Assembly: GCA_001724855.1 (NCBI GenBank)
Contig: MEED01000021.1
Coordinates: forward strand, 1-64,000
Length of the DNA stretch: 64,000 nucleotides
Direction of reading: 5' to 3'
DNA from: Lautropia sp. SCN 69-89
Lineage (GTDB): Bacteria > Pseudomonadota > Gammaproteobacteria > Burkholderiales > Burkholderiaceae_E
The notes beneath the pieces were generated by a model that saw nothing but the letters and a program-made list of their open reading frames with translations, had not been told where the DNA came from and did not search any database. Both the position numbers and the translations under genes were made by a program. Shown here piece after piece: positions 1 through 10,921 of this stretch (positions are counted from its first letter, which is position 1; each line of letters opens with the position of its first letter).

Positions 1-1244
1 TCGATCATCACCTGGCCGAAGCCCGAGCACGAAACCTGCGTGGCGCCCGGCATCAGGCGCGCGAAGTCGTAGGTGACCTTCTTCGACAGGATCGCCTTCT
101 CCATCGACGAGATGATCAGGTCGGCCGCTTCGATCCAGCCCATGTGGCGCAGCATCATCTCGGCCGACAGGATCTCGGAGCCCGGGTTGACGTAGTCCTT
201 GCCGGCGTACTTCGGCGCGGTGCCGTGCGTGGCTTCGAACATCGCGACCGAATCGGACAGGTTGGCGCCCGGCGCGATGCCGATGCCGCCCACCTGCGCG
301 GCCAGCGCGTCGGAGATGTAATCGCCGTTCAGGTTCAGCGTGGCGATCACGCTGTACTCGGCCGGCCGCAGCAGGATCTGCTGCAGGAACGCGTCGGCGA
401 TCACGTCCTTGACGACGATCTCCCTGCCGGTCTTCGGATTGCGGAAGCTGCACCACGGTCCGCCGTCGATCGGCTGCGCGCCGAACTCCTTCTGCGCGAG
501 CGCGTAACTCCAGTCGCGGAAGCTCCCCTCCGTGTACTTCATGATGTTGCCCTTGTGCACGATCGTCACCGACGGCTTGTCGTTGTCGATCGCGTACTGG
601 ATCGCCTTGCGCATCAACCGCGAGGTGCCCTCGCTCGACACCGGCTTGATGCCGATTCCCGAGGTTTCGGGGAAGCGGATCTTCGTGACGCCGAGTTCCT
701 TCGTGAGGAATTCGATCAGCTTCTTCGCCTTCTCGCTCTGCGCCTCGTATTCGATGCCCGCGTAGATGTCCTCGGAGTTCTCGCGGAAGATGACCATGTC
801 GGTCTTCTCGGGCTCCTTCACCGGCGAGGGCACGCCCTTGAACCAGCGCACCGGGCGCAGGCAGACGTACAGGTCGAGTTCCTGGCGCAGCGCGACGTTG
901 AGCGAACGGATGCCGCCGCCCACCGGCGTGGTGAGCGGTCCCTTGATCGAGACCACGTAGTCCTTCAGCACCTCGAGCGTTTCGGCCGGCAGCCAGACGT
1001 CGGGACCATACACCCGGGTGGACTTCTCGCCAGCGTAGATCTCCATCCAGTGGATCTTCTTCTTGCCGCCGTAGGCTTTCGCCACTGCCGCATCGACCAC
1101 CTTGATCATCACCGGCGTGATGTCGAGCCCGGTGCCGTCGCCCTCGATGTACGGAATGATCGGATGGTCGGGGACCTGCAACGAGAAGTCGCTGTTGACC
1201 TTGATCTTCTCGCCAGCGGACGGGATCTTGATGTGCTGGTACAT
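1..1244 (-). CDS. icd: NADP-dependent isocitrate dehydrogenase (3' end cut by window edge)
   Basis: Reading leftwards from ATG at 1244 gives a protein starting [14 protein letters not shown] that runs off the window after 414 codons. This is nearly the full length of bacterial NADP-IDH (about 416-419 residues), so only a few C-terminal residues are missing. It oxidatively decarboxylates isocitrate to 2-oxoglutarate in the TCA cycle. The substrate loop [13 protein letters not shown] carries the serine that IDH kinase phosphorylates in E. coli. IEGDGTG near the N-terminus, [12 protein letters not shown] and the late [11 protein letters not shown] cofactor region are all present. A GAGGAAT ribosome site lies just upstream of 1244, which fixes the start. 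It diverges from the DUF192 gene at 1360. Family assignment is secure. Confidence 0.97.
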   Translation of the reverse strand, partial: MYQHIKIPSAGEKIKVNSDFSLQVPDHPIIPYIEGDGTGLDITPVMIKVVDAAVAKAYGGKKKIHWMEIYAGEKSTRVYGPDVWLPAETLEVLKDYVVSIKGPLTTPVGGGIRSLNVALRQELDLYVCLRPVRWFKGVPSPVKEPEKTDMVIFRENSEDIYAGIEYEAQSEKAKKLIEFLTKELGVTKIRFPETSGIGIKPVSSEGTSRLMRKAIQYAIDNDKPSVTIVHKGNIMKYTEGSFRDWSYALAQKEFGAQPIDGGPWCSFRNPKTGREIVVKDVIADAFLQQILLRPAEYSVIATLNLNGDYISDALAAQVGGIGIAPGANLSDSVAMFEATHGTAPKYAGKDYVNPGSEILSAEMMLRHMGWIEAADLIISSMEKAILSKKVTYDFARLMPGATQVSCSGFGQVMI

Positions 1245-1359
1245 GCCGGGGATTCCTCGTGGGAAGTGGGCGGATGCGCAATTATGCCGCACCGCCAAAT
1301 GCCCCGTTCCGCAGAGACCTTGCCTTTTCCTGCGAGGCGATCGCGGGCAACATGCGGGG

Positions 1360-1872
1360 ATGAAGACGAATTCCGGAAAGCGCGGCGTACCACGGCCGCT
1401 GCGGCGGCTGCTTGCCGGCGTGGGCGTGGCGGCCATCCTCGCCGCGCCGCCGGGCGCGGGCGCGCAGGACGCGCCACAGCCCAGGCTGCCGGTCGTGCGA
1501 CTGCAGGCCGGCATGCACATCGTGCTGGCCGAAGTGGCCGCCACCCCGCGCTCGCGCGAGATCGGCCTGATGATGCGCGATCATCTCGGCCCGAACGAGG
1601 GGATGCTGTTCGTCTTCGATCAGCCGCGCGCGTACTGCTTCTGGATGCGCAACACGCTGCTGCCGCTGTCGATCGCGTTCATCGACGACGACGGCCGCAT
1701 CGTCAACATCGAGGACATGGCGCCGCGCACCGAGAACGGCCACTGCGCGAAGGCGCCGGTGCGCTTCGCGCTCGAGATGGAGCAGGGCTGGTTCGCGCGG
1801 CGCGCGCTGTCGGCGGGCGCGAAGCTGGTGAATCCGGAGGTGTTTCCCGGCCAGGCGCAGCGCCGGCACTGA
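1360..1872 (+). CDS. DUF192 family exported protein
   Basis: A 170-residue protein. The first 35 residues form a signal peptide: basic [16 protein letters not shown], a hydrophobic [13 protein letters not shown] stretch, then an A-x-A-like cleavage region near GAGA. The mature part is one DUF192 domain, with the diagnostic [16 protein letters not shown] at about 71-86 and [16 protein letters not shown] at 94-109. The family is small, periplasmic or membrane-associated, and of unknown biochemical role. I start it at ATG 1360 because the signal peptide begins there; the same frame stays open upstream only as antisense to icd. Neighbour icd is divergent and the glsB-like gene is convergent. Confidence 0.88.
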   Translation: MKTNSGKRGVPRPLRRLLAGVGVAAILAAPPGAGAQDAPQPRLPVVRLQAGMHIVLAEVAATPRSREIGLMMRDHLGPNEGMLFVFDQPRAYCFWMRNTLLPLSIAFIDDDGRIVNIEDMAPRTENGHCAKAPVRFALEMEQGWFARRALSAGAKLVNPEVFPGQAQRRH

Positions 1873-1927
1873 GCCGGCGCGTGCAGGTTCGTCGCGGGCG
1901 GCCGCCGGACGCGCCGCGGCCTGGCGC

Positions 1928-2182
1928 TCAGCTCCCCTTGCGGAAGAACTTGCCGTAGACCCAGAGCACCGCGATCGCGCCGATCACCGACGCGATGAAG
2001 CCGGCGCTCGCGCCCGGCGGGTACCAGCCGGCCGCCTGTCCGACGAAAGTGGCGACGAACGAGCCGACGATGCCGAGCAGCATCGTGACGAGGATGCCCC
2101 CGCCCTGCGTGCCCGGCATCACGAATTTCGCGACCGCGCCGATCACCAGCCCGATGATCGCCGTGTAGATCAGGCTGCCCAT
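1928..2182 (-). CDS. GlsB/YeaQ/YmgE family small membrane protein
   Basis: An 84-residue, almost wholly hydrophobic protein with three predicted membrane segments (about 3-22, 29-50 and 58-78) joined by glycine-rich turns. The opening MGSLIYTAIIGLVIGAVAKF and the GGGILVTMLLGIVGS stretch are typical of the transglycosylase-associated or stress-response YeaQ/YmgE/GlsB family. The exact function is not established; members are often induced by stress. It lies 15 bp downstream of sodB on the same strand, so it may share a transcript with that oxidative-stress enzyme. That link is inferred from spacing. Confidence 0.85.
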   Translation of the reverse strand: MGSLIYTAIIGLVIGAVAKFVMPGTQGGGILVTMLLGIVGSFVATFVGQAAGWYPPGASAGFIASVIGAIAVLWVYGKFFRKGS

Positions 2183-2197
2183 GACCGGCGCCCCGCG

Positions 2198-2779
2198 TCA
2201 GCCGAAGTTCTTCGCCGCGAACTCCCAGTTCGCGAGGTGGTTCAGGAAGGTCTCGACGAACTTCTGGCGGGCGTTGCGGTAGTCGATGTAGTAGGCGTGC
2301 TCCCAGACGTCGATCGTCAGCAGCGGACGGTCGGCCGTGGTGAGCGGCGTGGCGGCGTTGCTGGTGTTGACGATGTCGACCGAGCCGTCGGGCTTCTTCA
2401 CCAGCCAGGTCCAGCCCGAGCCGAAGTTGCCCACCGCGCTCCTGGTGAACGCTTCCTTGAACCCCGCGAACGAGCCCCACTTGCGCGCGATCGCGTCGCC
2501 CAGCGCGCCGCCGGGTTCGCCGCCGCCGGCGGGCTTCATGCTCGACCAGAAGAAGGTGTGGTTCCAGACCTGGGCCGCGTTGTTGAACACGCCGCCCAGC
2601 GACTTCTTCACGATGTCCTCGAGGCCGAGGTGCTCGAATTCGGTGCCCTTGACCAGGTTGTTCAGGTTGGTGACGTAGGCCTGGTGATGCTTGCCGTAGT
2701 GGTACTCGAAGGTTTCCTTCGAGATGTGCGGGGCCAGTGCATCCATTGCATACGGCAGCGCCGGGAGGGTGTGTTCCAT
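2198..2779 (-). CDS. sodB: Fe-type superoxide dismutase
   Basis: A 193-residue cytoplasmic enzyme that dismutates superoxide to hydrogen peroxide and oxygen. All four metal ligands are visible: His27 (YHYGKHH), His74 (VWNHTFFW), Asp157 and His161 ([11 protein letters not shown]). Gln70 in NNAAQVWNH is the position that marks iron rather than manganese enzymes. The start is ATG 2779, giving [10 protein letters not shown]. An in-frame TTG at 2800 would add seven residues but fits family length less well. A sigma-70-like promoter lies about 50-80 bp upstream. It is followed closely by a glsB-like gene, with xseA upstream on the same strand behind hairpin repeats. Confidence 0.96.
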   Translation of the reverse strand: MEHTLPALPYAMDALAPHISKETFEYHYGKHHQAYVTNLNNLVKGTEFEHLGLEDIVKKSLGGVFNNAAQVWNHTFFWSSMKPAGGGEPGGALGDAIARKWGSFAGFKEAFTRSAVGNFGSGWTWLVKKPDGSVDIVNTSNAATPLTTADRPLLTIDVWEHAYYIDYRNARQKFVETFLNHLANWEFAAKNFG

Positions 2780-2830
2780 GGTCTTGTCCTTGTCGTTCAA
2801 CTGAAATCGCCGCGCGGGCCGGAGCCTTCG

Positions 2831-2860
2831 ATTCTAGGACGAAAGCGCGGCGCGGGCCAA
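2831..2860 (-). promoter_or_regulatory. putative sodB promoter
   Basis: Read on the minus strand, TTGGCC (2860-2855) and TAGAAT (2836-2831) are separated by 18 bp. This would start transcription near 2825, about 45 bases before the sodB ATG. It is a pattern match to sigma-70 elements in an otherwise GC-rich stretch and is not proven. The same TTGGCC -35 occurs before argD in this window. Confidence 0.45.
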
Positions 2861-2870
2861 AGCGTCCACC

Positions 2871-2945
2871 CGGGCCATGCGGCCACCCGCGCGAGCGGGC
2901 AATGCAGCGACCCGCTTGCGCGGGCAATGTGGCGACCCGCTTGCG
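2871..2945. repeat. three tandem 25-bp hairpin-bearing repeats
   Basis: Three head-to-tail copies occupy 2871-2895, 2896-2920 and 2921-2945. The last two differ at two positions and the first is more diverged. Each better copy holds ACCCGC-TTGC-GCGGGT, a 6-bp stem with a 4-base loop; the last hairpin ends at base 2950, touching the xseA stop codon. The array sits downstream of xseA and upstream of the sodB promoter. It may act as a terminator or mRNA 3'-end stabiliser, or be a small dispersed palindromic repeat family. No run of T follows. Confidence 0.75.
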
Positions 2946-2949
2946 CGGG

Positions 2950-4329
2950 TCAGGGCCGGGCCGATCCGCCCGGCTGCGCTTCGCCGTCGACGGTCTCGCG
3001 CACCTCGACCTGCAGCGCGCCGCGCGCGAGCGTGACCGACAGCGCGTCGCCCACCGCGGCGTCGGCGCTGGCACGCAGCACACGGCCCGCGCGATCCTGC
3101 ACGATCGCGTAGCCGCGCGCGAGCACCGCCTGCGGGCTGACCAGCGCGAGCGACGCGGCCAGTTGCGCGACGCGCTCGTCGCGTCGCGCAAGCAGCGCCT
3201 GCGCCACACGCTGCAGGCCCTGGGTTGCGGCGTCGAGCCGGTGCCCCGCCACCTCGCCGCGCGGCGCGCGCAGGCCGGCGCGCAGCCGCTCCACGCGCAT
3301 CGCGCGCTGCGCCAGCGCATGGCGACCGGCCGCGATCGCGCGCTGTGCGAGCGCCTGCAGCCTGAGCGCCCGCTCCTGCCATTGCGCCGCGGGCGAGCGC
3401 AGCAGTCGCGCGCCGGTGTCCAGGCGCTGCTCGAGCGACTCGATCCGGCGTGCCCAGGCGCGCGCGATGCGCCCGCCCAGCGCCTCGGCGCCGCGCAGCA
3501 GTTCGCGCCGGTCGGGCGACGCGAGCGCCGCGGCGGCCGTCGGCGTCGGCGCTCGCTGGTCGGCGGCGAAGTCGGCGATCGTGAAGTCGGTCTCGTGGCC
3601 CACGCCGCTGACCACCGGGATCGGCGAGGCTGCCACGGCGCGCGCGACCGCCTCGTCGTTGAACGCCCAGAGATCTTCGATCGAACCGCCGCCGCGCACC
3701 AGTAGCAGCACCTCGCACTCGCGTCGCCGTGCGGCAGCCGCGAGCGCCGCGACGATCGCTGCGGGCGCATCGGCGCCCTGCACCAGCGTCGGGTAAACGA
3801 TGACCGCCACCCCGGGCGAGCGCCGGCGCAGCGTGGTCAGCACGTCGCGCAGCGCCGCCGCCGCGGGCGAGGTCACGACGCCGATCGTGCGTGGCATCGC
3901 CGGCAGCGGCCGCTTGCGTTGCGGATCGAACAGGCCCTCGGCCTGCAGTCGCGCCTTCAACTGCAGGAAGCGCTGGTACAGGTCGCCGGCGCCGGCGCGG
4001 CGCATCGACTCGACCGACAGCTGGTAGTCGCCGCGCGGCTCGTACAGGGTGACCGACGCCCGCACCTCGACGCGATCGCCTTCGCGCGGCGAAAAATCGA
4101 CGTACTGCGCCCGCCCCCGGAACATCACTGCGCGCACCTGCGCCGACGCGTCCTTCAGCGTGAAGTACCAGTGGCCGCTGGCCGCGCGCGTCACGTTCGA
4201 CAGTTCGCCGCCGACCCAGACCGGTGGGATGCTGCTTTGCAGCAACCCAGCAACCATGCGGTTCAGCTGGCCGACTGTCAGGATTTCCCGCGCCAATCCT
4301 CGGTTTCCGTTCGTGGATCCAGTATTCAT
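2950..4329 (-). CDS. xseA: exodeoxyribonuclease VII large subunit
   Basis: A 459-residue protein beginning MNTGSTNGNRGLAREILTVG. An OB-fold nucleic-acid-binding domain covers roughly residues 15-115 (LTVGQLNRMVAGLLQ, VWVGGELSNV). The conserved exonuclease core follows (TIGVVTSPAAAALRDVL, LLLVRGGGSIEDLWAFND, PVVSGVGHETDFTIADFAAD). With XseB it forms the ExoVII complex that degrades single-stranded DNA; xseB lies about 33 kb away in this window. The start is ATG 4329. Upstream in-frame sequence is low-complexity and overlaps the divergent regulatory region. The stop codon abuts hairpin repeats that separate it from sodB. Confidence 0.95.
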   Translation of the reverse strand: MNTGSTNGNRGLAREILTVGQLNRMVAGLLQSSIPPVWVGGELSNVTRAASGHWYFTLKDASAQVRAVMFRGRAQYVDFSPREGDRVEVRASVTLYEPRGDYQLSVESMRRAGAGDLYQRFLQLKARLQAEGLFDPQRKRPLPAMPRTIGVVTSPAAAALRDVLTTLRRRSPGVAVIVYPTLVQGADAPAAIVAALAAAARRRECEVLLLVRGGGSIEDLWAFNDEAVARAVAASPIPVVSGVGHETDFTIADFAADQRAPTPTAAAALASPDRRELLRGAEALGGRIARAWARRIESLEQRLDTGARLLRSPAAQWQERALRLQALAQRAIAAGRHALAQRAMRVERLRAGLRAPRGEVAGHRLDAATQGLQRVAQALLARRDERVAQLAASLALVSPQAVLARGYAIVQDRAGRVLRASADAAVGDALSVTLARGALQVEVRETVDGEAQPGGSARP

Positions 4330-4512
4330 GCGCCTTCCCGACGGACAGCTTTCCACACGCCTCGTTGTCGTCCGGTGCCCCGCCGCAAGGCTCGGGCCGG
4401 ACGCGGACGAAAGCCCCAAGTATATGATTCATCTGAGGATTTTCGCCGCTCGGCAAGGCACCTGCGGAACAGCCCGGGCGCTGCGGCACGCTGCCGAGCG
4501 TTGTGCGGCGCG

Positions 4513-4533
4513 TTATTCACAGACTTGTCCACA
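4513..4533 (+). promoter_or_regulatory. two tandem DnaA-box-like sites
   Basis: TTATTCACA at 4513-4521 matches the DnaA consensus TTATNCACA exactly. TTGTCCACA at 4525-4533 differs from TTATCCACA by one base. They are direct repeats with a 12-bp period (3-bp gap). Such phased pairs bind DnaA cooperatively in known origins and DnaA-regulated promoters. No dnaA, dnaN, gyrB or rpmH gene is nearby, so a regulatory or titration role is more likely than an origin. Confidence 0.55.
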
Positions 4534-4579
4534 GATTTTGCCGCGCCGACGAGCCGCAGCAGCCGCCCGACGGCCGAAC

Positions 4580-4609
4580 TTGCCCGTGTCCGGGAAAAGA
4601 CCCGACAAT
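4580..4609 (+). promoter_or_regulatory. putative promoter of the exbB-exbD-lpxK operon
   Basis: TTGCCC (4580-4585) and GACAAT (4604-4609) are spaced by 18 bp. The predicted start near 4616 gives a leader of about 45 bases to the TTG start of exbB. This is a weak-to-moderate sigma-70 match found by eye. It lies about 50 bp downstream of the DnaA-like boxes, so DnaA could influence it. Confidence 0.4.
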
Positions 4610-4660
4610 TGCGGGCCTTCGCTTGCGGGCCGATGCGCGGCTCCCCCCTCGGAGAAAGAT

Positions 4661-5269
4661 TTGCTGTCCCTGATCCAGGCGGCCGGCTGGCCGGTGTGGT
4701 TCCTCATCATCGCGTCGATCGCGGCGGTCGCGCTCATCATCGAACGTTTCCTGTCGCTGAAGCGCGCCAGGGTGCTGCCGCCCGGCCTGCTCGAGGAGGT
4801 GGTCGCGCTGCGGCGGTCCCAGCCGATCACGCCCGAGTTGCTGAACAAGCTGGCGGCCAACTCGCCGCTCGGGCGCGTGCTCGCCAGCGGCCTGCGCAAC
4901 GAAGCCGCCGGGCGCGAGCCGATGAAGGAAGCGATGGAGGAAACGGGCCGTGCCGTCGCCCACGACCTCGAGCGCTACCTGTCGGCGCTCGGCACGATCG
5001 CGGCGATCGCGCCGCTGATGGGCCTGTTCGGAACCGTGGTCGGGATGATCGAGATCTTCGGTGCGCAGGCGCCCAGCGGTTCGGCCAACCCGCAGCAGCT
5101 GGCGCACGGCATCTCGGTCGCCCTGTACAACACGGCGCTCGGCATCCTGATCGCGATCCCGGCGATGATCGCCTACCGTCACTTCCGCGCGCGCGTCGAC
5201 AGCTACCTGGTCGAGATGGAGCAGCAGTCGCTGCGCCTGGCCGATACGCTGCGCAGCCTGCAGCGATGA
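4661..5269 (+). CDS. exbB: MotA/TolQ/ExbB proton channel family protein
   Basis: A 202-residue inner-membrane protein with three membrane segments: about 12-30 (VWFLIIASIAAVALII), 105-130 (LGTIAAIAPLMGLFGTVVGM) and 150-172. The conserved MGLFGTVVGMI motif and the late LYNTALGILIAIPAMIAY helix define the ExbB/TolQ proton channel. With ExbD it uses proton motive force to energise outer-membrane transport through TonB, or, if TolQ-like, envelope integrity. The start is TTG 4661, because GGAGAAAG at 4651-4658 is a good ribosome site and the family starts here; the longer upstream frame is not protein-like. The stop overlaps the exbD ATG in an ATGA junction, indicating translational coupling. Confidence 0.9.
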   Translation: MLSLIQAAGWPVWFLIIASIAAVALIIERFLSLKRARVLPPGLLEEVVALRRSQPITPELLNKLAANSPLGRVLASGLRNEAAGREPMKEAMEETGRAVAHDLERYLSALGTIAAIAPLMGLFGTVVGMIEIFGAQAPSGSANPQQLAHGISVALYNTALGILIAIPAMIAYRHFRARVDSYLVEMEQQSLRLADTLRSLQR

Positions 5270-5697
5270 ACTTCCGTCGCGGCATCCGGCGCGACGAGCC
5301 GGAGATCAACTTCGTTCCGCTGATCGACGTGCTGCTGGTGATCCTGATCTTCCTGATGGTCACCACCACCTACTCGAAGTTCACCGAGCTGCAGGTCGAC
5401 CTGCCCAGCGCCAATGCCGAGCAGGCCGCCGAACGTCCGAGCGAGATCGTGGTCGCAGTGTCGACCGAGGGCCGCTACATGCTCGACGCGGGCAACCCGC
5501 AGTTCGTCGCCCCACCCGACCTGGCCGCGGCACTGCGTCGCGCGGCCTCCGAGCGCAAGGACCCGGTGCTGGTCATCTACGCCGATGCCGGCGCGACGCA
5601 CCAGGCGGTGGTCGGCGTGCTCGAAGCGGCGCGGCAGGCCGGCGTGGCGAAAGTGACCTTCGCCGCGAAGGGCGGCGGCTCCGCCAAGGGACGATGA
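5266..5697 (+). CDS. exbD: ExbD/TolR family biopolymer transport protein
   Basis: A 143-residue protein with a short cytoplasmic head (MNFRRGIRRDEPEINF), one membrane helix at about 16-36 (VPLIDVLLVILIFLMVTTTY), and a periplasmic domain. The PLIDVLLVILIFLM motif contains the aspartate, here Asp21, that carries protons in ExbD/TolR. The C-terminus is Gly/Lys-rich. The ATG overlaps the exbB stop, and the stop overlaps the lpxK ATG, again as ATGA, so three genes are tightly coupled. In this order the pair is standard in Burkholderiales and is presumed to partner TonB-type systems encoded elsewhere. Confidence 0.93.
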   Translation: MNFRRGIRRDEPEINFVPLIDVLLVILIFLMVTTTYSKFTELQVDLPSANAEQAAERPSEIVVAVSTEGRYMLDAGNPQFVAPPDLAAALRRAASERKDPVLVIYADAGATHQAVVGVLEAARQAGVAKVTFAAKGGGSAKGR

Positions 5698-6734
5698 GTC
5701 CGAGGCTGCGCAGCCGCGTCGAATCGCTGGTTCGGCGGCTGTGGTACGCGCACGACCCCGGTCTGCCGCTGCGCGCGCTGCGCACCTGCCTGGCGCCGCT
5801 GTCGCTTGTGACCGCCTGGGCGGCGCGGCGCAGCCGCCTGCGACTGCGCACGCACGCGGCGCCGCGACCGCCACTGCTGGTGGTGGGCAACCTGGTTGCC
5901 GGCGGCGCGGGCAAGACGCCGCTGGTGGCGGCGATCGCGAGCGCACTGGCCGCGCGCGGGCTGCACCCGGGCATCGTCGCGAGCGGCTACGGCGCCACGC
6001 GCAGCGACGCCCGCCTGGTGCATCCCGGCGACGATCCGGCCAGCGCCGGCGACGAGCCCTTGCTGCTCGCGCAGGCGACCGGCCTGCCGGTGGCCGCCGG
6101 GCGCGACCGCCGCGCGGCCGTCGCACGACTGCTCGCCGCGCATCCGCAGCTCGACCTGGTCATCTCCGACGACGGCCTGCAGCACGCGGCGCTCGCGCGC
6201 AGCGTGGAGCTTGCCGTCTTCGACGACCGCGGCGCGGGCAACGGGCGGCTGCTGCCGGCCGGACCGCTGCGCGCCCCGCTCGCGCAGGCCGCGACGATGG
6301 ACGCGCTGGCGCTGAACGGCGACGCACCGGCGCCGATCGCGCATCCGCGGCAGTTCCGCTTCCGCATCGAACCGCTGCGTTTCGTCGCGGTCGACGGCCA
6401 CGCCGCCCCACTCGAGCCGCAGGCGTTCGCGCAGCGTGCGCATGGGCATCGGCTGGTCGCGGTGGCCGGAATCGCGGCGCCGCAGCGCTTCTTCGCGACG
6501 CTGCGCGCGCTGGGCCTGCAGCCGCAGTGCGTCGAACTGGGCGACCACGCAACGCTCGATCCCGCCGCGCTCGCGGCGCTGCCGGCGAGCTTCGTCGTCA
6601 TGACCGCCAAGGACGCCGTAAAATGCGCCGCGTGGGCGGACAGCCGCTGCTGGGCACTCGAAGTGCAGGCGGTCCCCGATCCCGCGCTCATCGACTGGCT
6701 GACCGAGACGATCCGTGGACGCACGCCTGCTTGA
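5694..6734 (+). CDS. lpxK: tetraacyldisaccharide 4'-kinase
   Basis: A 346-residue membrane-associated kinase of the Raetz lipid A pathway. It phosphorylates the 4'-position of the tetraacyldisaccharide to give lipid IVA. The Walker A motif AGGAGKTP lies at residues 69-76 after the family signature [15 protein letters not shown] at about 162-167 is the conserved catalytic and Mg-binding segment. An N-terminal amphipathic or hydrophobic stretch anchors it to the inner membrane. It begins in an ATGA overlap with exbD. The last 20 bases overlap the following Trm112-family gene. Lipid A and Kdo genes (lpxK, kdsB) are thus grouped here. Confidence 0.95.
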   Translation: MSPRLRSRVESLVRRLWYAHDPGLPLRALRTCLAPLSLVTAWAARRSRLRLRTHAAPRPPLLVVGNLVAGGAGKTPLVAAIASALAARGLHPGIVASGYGATRSDARLVHPGDDPASAGDEPLLLAQATGLPVAAGRDRRAAVARLLAAHPQLDLVISDDGLQHAALARSVELAVFDDRGAGNGRLLPAGPLRAPLAQAATMDALALNGDAPAPIAHPRQFRFRIEPLRFVAVDGHAAPLEPQAFAQRAHGHRLVAVAGIAAPQRFFATLRALGLQPQCVELGDHATLDPAALAALPASFVVMTAKDAVKCAAWADSRCWALEVQAVPDPALIDWLTETIRGRTPA

Positions 6735-6921
6735 AATCCTGGTCTGCCCGCTGTGCAAGGGGCCCCTTCAGCACCAGCGCGGCGGCACCTCCGCCGATGG
6801 CACCCCGCTCGACGCCGAGCTGATCTGCCGGGCCGACCGCCTCGCCTTCCCCGTGCGCGACGACATCCCGGTGATGCTGGTCGACGAGGCGCGCAAGCTC
6901 GGCGACGCCGACCAGGGCTGA
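6715..6921 (+). CDS. Trm112 family protein
   Basis: A 68-residue protein with [11 protein letters not shown] near the N-terminus, giving a CxxC metal-binding pair, and [21 protein letters not shown] at the end, the typical Trm112/YcaR fold. In eukaryotes and archaea Trm112 activates methyltransferases. Bacterial short forms next to lpxK and kdsB are common and their role is unclear. It starts with GTG at 6715 inside the end of lpxK, an overlap that suggests coupled translation. There is no signal peptide, so it is predicted cytoplasmic. Confidence 0.9.
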   Translation: MDARLLEILVCPLCKGPLQHQRGGTSADGTPLDAELICRADRLAFPVRDDIPVMLVDEARKLGDADQG

Positions 6922-6941
6922 CCCCCGGGGCCTGCGCGTCG

Positions 6942-7814
6942 ATGACGCATCCGCCCGCTGCTTCCTCGGGTCCCGACGAGGCCCGTGCACGCGGGGTCGA
7001 CGAGGCGGCACCGAAGTTCGTCGCGCTGATCCCGGCCCGCCTGGCCTCGACGCGGCTGCCCGACAAGCCGCTCGCCGATATCGGTGGCAAGCCGATGGTG
7101 GTCAGGGTGGCCGAACGCGCAACGGCGGCCGGCGCCGCGCGCGTGGCGGTCGCGACCGACTCGCCGCGCATCGCCGAGGCGGTGTCGGCGGCCGGCTTCG
7201 AGGCGATCATGACCCGCGAAGACCACGCTTCCGGCACCGATCGCCTCGCCGAGGCGGCCGGCAAGCTCGGTCTGGCCGCCGACCAGATCGTGGTCAACGT
7301 CCAGGGCGACGAGCCGCTGATCCCGCCGCCGCTGGTGCGCGCGGTCGCGGCGCGGCTCGCCGCCGCGGGCGACTGCGCGATCGCGACCGCCGCGCACCCG
7401 ATCGACGTACTGGCGCAATACCTCGACCCGAACGTGGTGAAAGTGGTCTGCGACCGGGAGCTTCGCGCCCTCTATTTCTCGCGCGCGCCGATCCCCTTCG
7501 AGCGCGATGCGATGGCGCAGTTTCCGCACCGGCTGCCTGCGCGGCTGCCCGCGGGTCTCGCGCCCGCGGCCCTGCCGTTGCGCCACATCGGGCTGTACGC
7601 GTACCGGGCCGGCTTCCTCGACGCCTATCCGCGGCTCACGCGCTCGCCGCTCGAAGCGCTCGAGTCGCTCGAGCAGCTGCGCGCGCTGTGGCATGGCCAC
7701 CGCATCGCCGTGCTGCTCGCCGACGAGGCGCCGCCGCCCGGCGTCGACACCGCCGCCGACCTCGAACGTGCGCGCGCGGCCTTCGCCGTCGCGGGAGCGA
7801 GCGCGCCTGGCTGA
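6942..7814 (+). CDS. kdsB: 3-deoxy-manno-octulosonate cytidylyltransferase
   Basis: A 290-residue CMP-Kdo synthetase, which activates Kdo for lipopolysaccharide inner-core synthesis. The nucleotidyltransferase signature [17 protein letters not shown] lies near residues 28-44, followed by [20 protein letters not shown] and RHIGLYAYR are also diagnostic. ATG 6942 gives about 24 extra N-terminal residues ([14 protein letters not shown]...) before the conserved core, so a later start cannot be excluded, although no ATG lies nearer in frame. It follows Trm112 by 20 bp and ends the exbB-kdsB operon before a 231-bp gap. Confidence 0.94.
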   Translation: MTHPPAASSGPDEARARGVDEAAPKFVALIPARLASTRLPDKPLADIGGKPMVVRVAERATAAGAARVAVATDSPRIAEAVSAAGFEAIMTREDHASGTDRLAEAAGKLGLAADQIVVNVQGDEPLIPPPLVRAVAARLAAAGDCAIATAAHPIDVLAQYLDPNVVKVVCDRELRALYFSRAPIPFERDAMAQFPHRLPARLPAGLAPAALPLRHIGLYAYRAGFLDAYPRLTRSPLEALESLEQLRALWHGHRIAVLLADEAPPPGVDTAADLERARAAFAVAGASAPG

Positions 7815-8045
7815 ATCGGCGGGCGCCCAGCGGCTCCGGCACACGCCCCGGGCCCGATGTGGCAGGGGTCGCCACAGCCGCGCCCCGGTCAAATTGACCG
7901 GCCGACGCGTTTGACGGTACGCTTGGCCGGCTTTGCGGGCGGTGGCCGGCCCGACCGGCCCGCGTGTCTCGTTGCGCCCGCCGATCGCGATGCCGGAGCA
8001 TGGTCGCCATGTCCCGCGACCCGATCACACCGTTCAGGCACATCC

Positions 8046-8699
8046 ATGCGTTTGATTCTTCTCGGCCCGCCCGGCGCCGGCAAAGGCACGCAGGCCGCGT
8101 ACATCACGCGGAAATTCGGCATTCCACAGATTTCTACTGGCGACATGCTGCGCACGGCGATCAGCGCGGGAACGCCGGTCGGGCTGGCCGCCGAGAAGGT
8201 CATGAAGGCCGGGGCGCTGGTTTCCGACGACATCATCGTCGGCCTGGTGATGGACCGCCTGCGCGCACCCGACTGCCAGGCGGGTTACCTGTTCGACGGC
8301 TTCCCGCGCACGATCGCGCAAGCCGAGGCGATGAAGACCGCGGGCGTGCGCGTCGACTACGTGCTCGAGATCGACGTCCCCGACGAGGACATCATCGAGC
8401 GGATGGGCGGGCGCCGCGTGCATCCGGCGAGCGGGCGCACCTATCACGTGAAGTTCAATCCGCCGCGGGTGCCGGACCACGACGATCTCACCGGCGAACC
8501 GCTCGCCCAGCGCGACGACGACCGCGAGGAAACGGTGCGCAAGCGCCTCGCGATCTATCACTCGCAGACGCGTCCGCTGATCGACTTCTACAGCGCCTGG
8601 GAGCGCAGCGGCGACACCGCGGCGCCGGCCTACCGGCGTATCTCCGGGCTGGGCAGCGTCGATGAAATCGCCTCCCGCGCGATCGACGCGCTCAAGTAA
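8046..8699 (+). CDS. adk: adenylate kinase
   Basis: A 217-residue cytoplasmic enzyme catalysing reversible phosphoryl transfer between two ADP and ATP plus AMP. The P-loop [14 protein letters not shown] is at about 5-17, the AMP-binding ISTGDMLR at 29-36, and FDGFPRT at about 81-87. The LID region ([19 protein letters not shown]) lacks the zinc-binding cysteines, as is usual in Gram-negatives. Start ATG 8046 matches family length exactly; the in-frame extension back to 7857 is intergenic. The 231-bp gap upstream (7815-8045) contains TTGACC (7894) and TTGACG (7911) hexamers but no convincing -10. Confidence 0.97.
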   Translation: MRLILLGPPGAGKGTQAAYITRKFGIPQISTGDMLRTAISAGTPVGLAAEKVMKAGALVSDDIIVGLVMDRLRAPDCQAGYLFDGFPRTIAQAEAMKTAGVRVDYVLEIDVPDEDIIERMGGRRVHPASGRTYHVKFNPPRVPDHDDLTGEPLAQRDDDREETVRKRLAIYHSQTRPLIDFYSAWERSGDTAAPAYRRISGLGSVDEIASRAIDALK

Positions 8700-8774
8700 A
8701 CTCTCGCCCGCGTCACACCGATTTCCCTTTTCTTTCGACTTCGAACACCGAGCAATCCGGATGGAGGTTCCCTC

Positions 8775-10865
<2,091 letters not shown>

Positions 10866-10890
10866 GCCTCGCGCGAGCGAGCGCATGGCC

Positions 10891-10916
10891 ACGAGGGCGC
10901 CCGCGGGCGCCCTCGT
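10891..10916. terminator. bidirectional hairpin terminator after hppA
   Basis: CGAGGGCGCCCG (10892-10903) is followed directly by CGGGCGCCCTCG (10904-10915), a perfect 24-bp palindrome extended by one A-T pair. It sits between the stop codons of convergent hppA and the SirB1-type gene. It is followed by the pyrimidine-rich CGTCGTTCTC on the plus strand. Position and symmetry support termination in both directions. Confidence 0.75.
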
Positions 10917-10921
10917 CGTTC

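Larger units (their letters stand above)
4330..4660. other. 331-bp divergent intergenic region between xseA and exbB
   Basis: This is the only gene-free stretch over 300 bp in the window. It holds no credible coding frame. It contains two tandem DnaA-box-like sites (4513-4533), a candidate promoter for exbB (4580-4609), and an AT-richer patch around 4418-4440 (AAGTATATGATTCATC) that could hold the xseA promoter on the minus strand. A weaker box-like CTTTCCACA lies at 4349-4357. The remainder is GC-rich with no further recognisable signal. Confidence 0.7.

Noticed and set aside
144-1958. Long plus-strand open frame (604 codons) across icd and the DUF192 gene
   Set aside because: It is antisense to icd and in the wrong frame for DUF192. 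The composition is Arg/Asp/Leu-rich as expected from GC-rich reverse frames, and no domain is recognisable.
4330-4660. Chromosomal replication origin
   Set aside because: There are only two good DnaA boxes, no AT-rich unwinding region, and none of dnaA, dnaN, gyrB, rpmH or parAB nearby.
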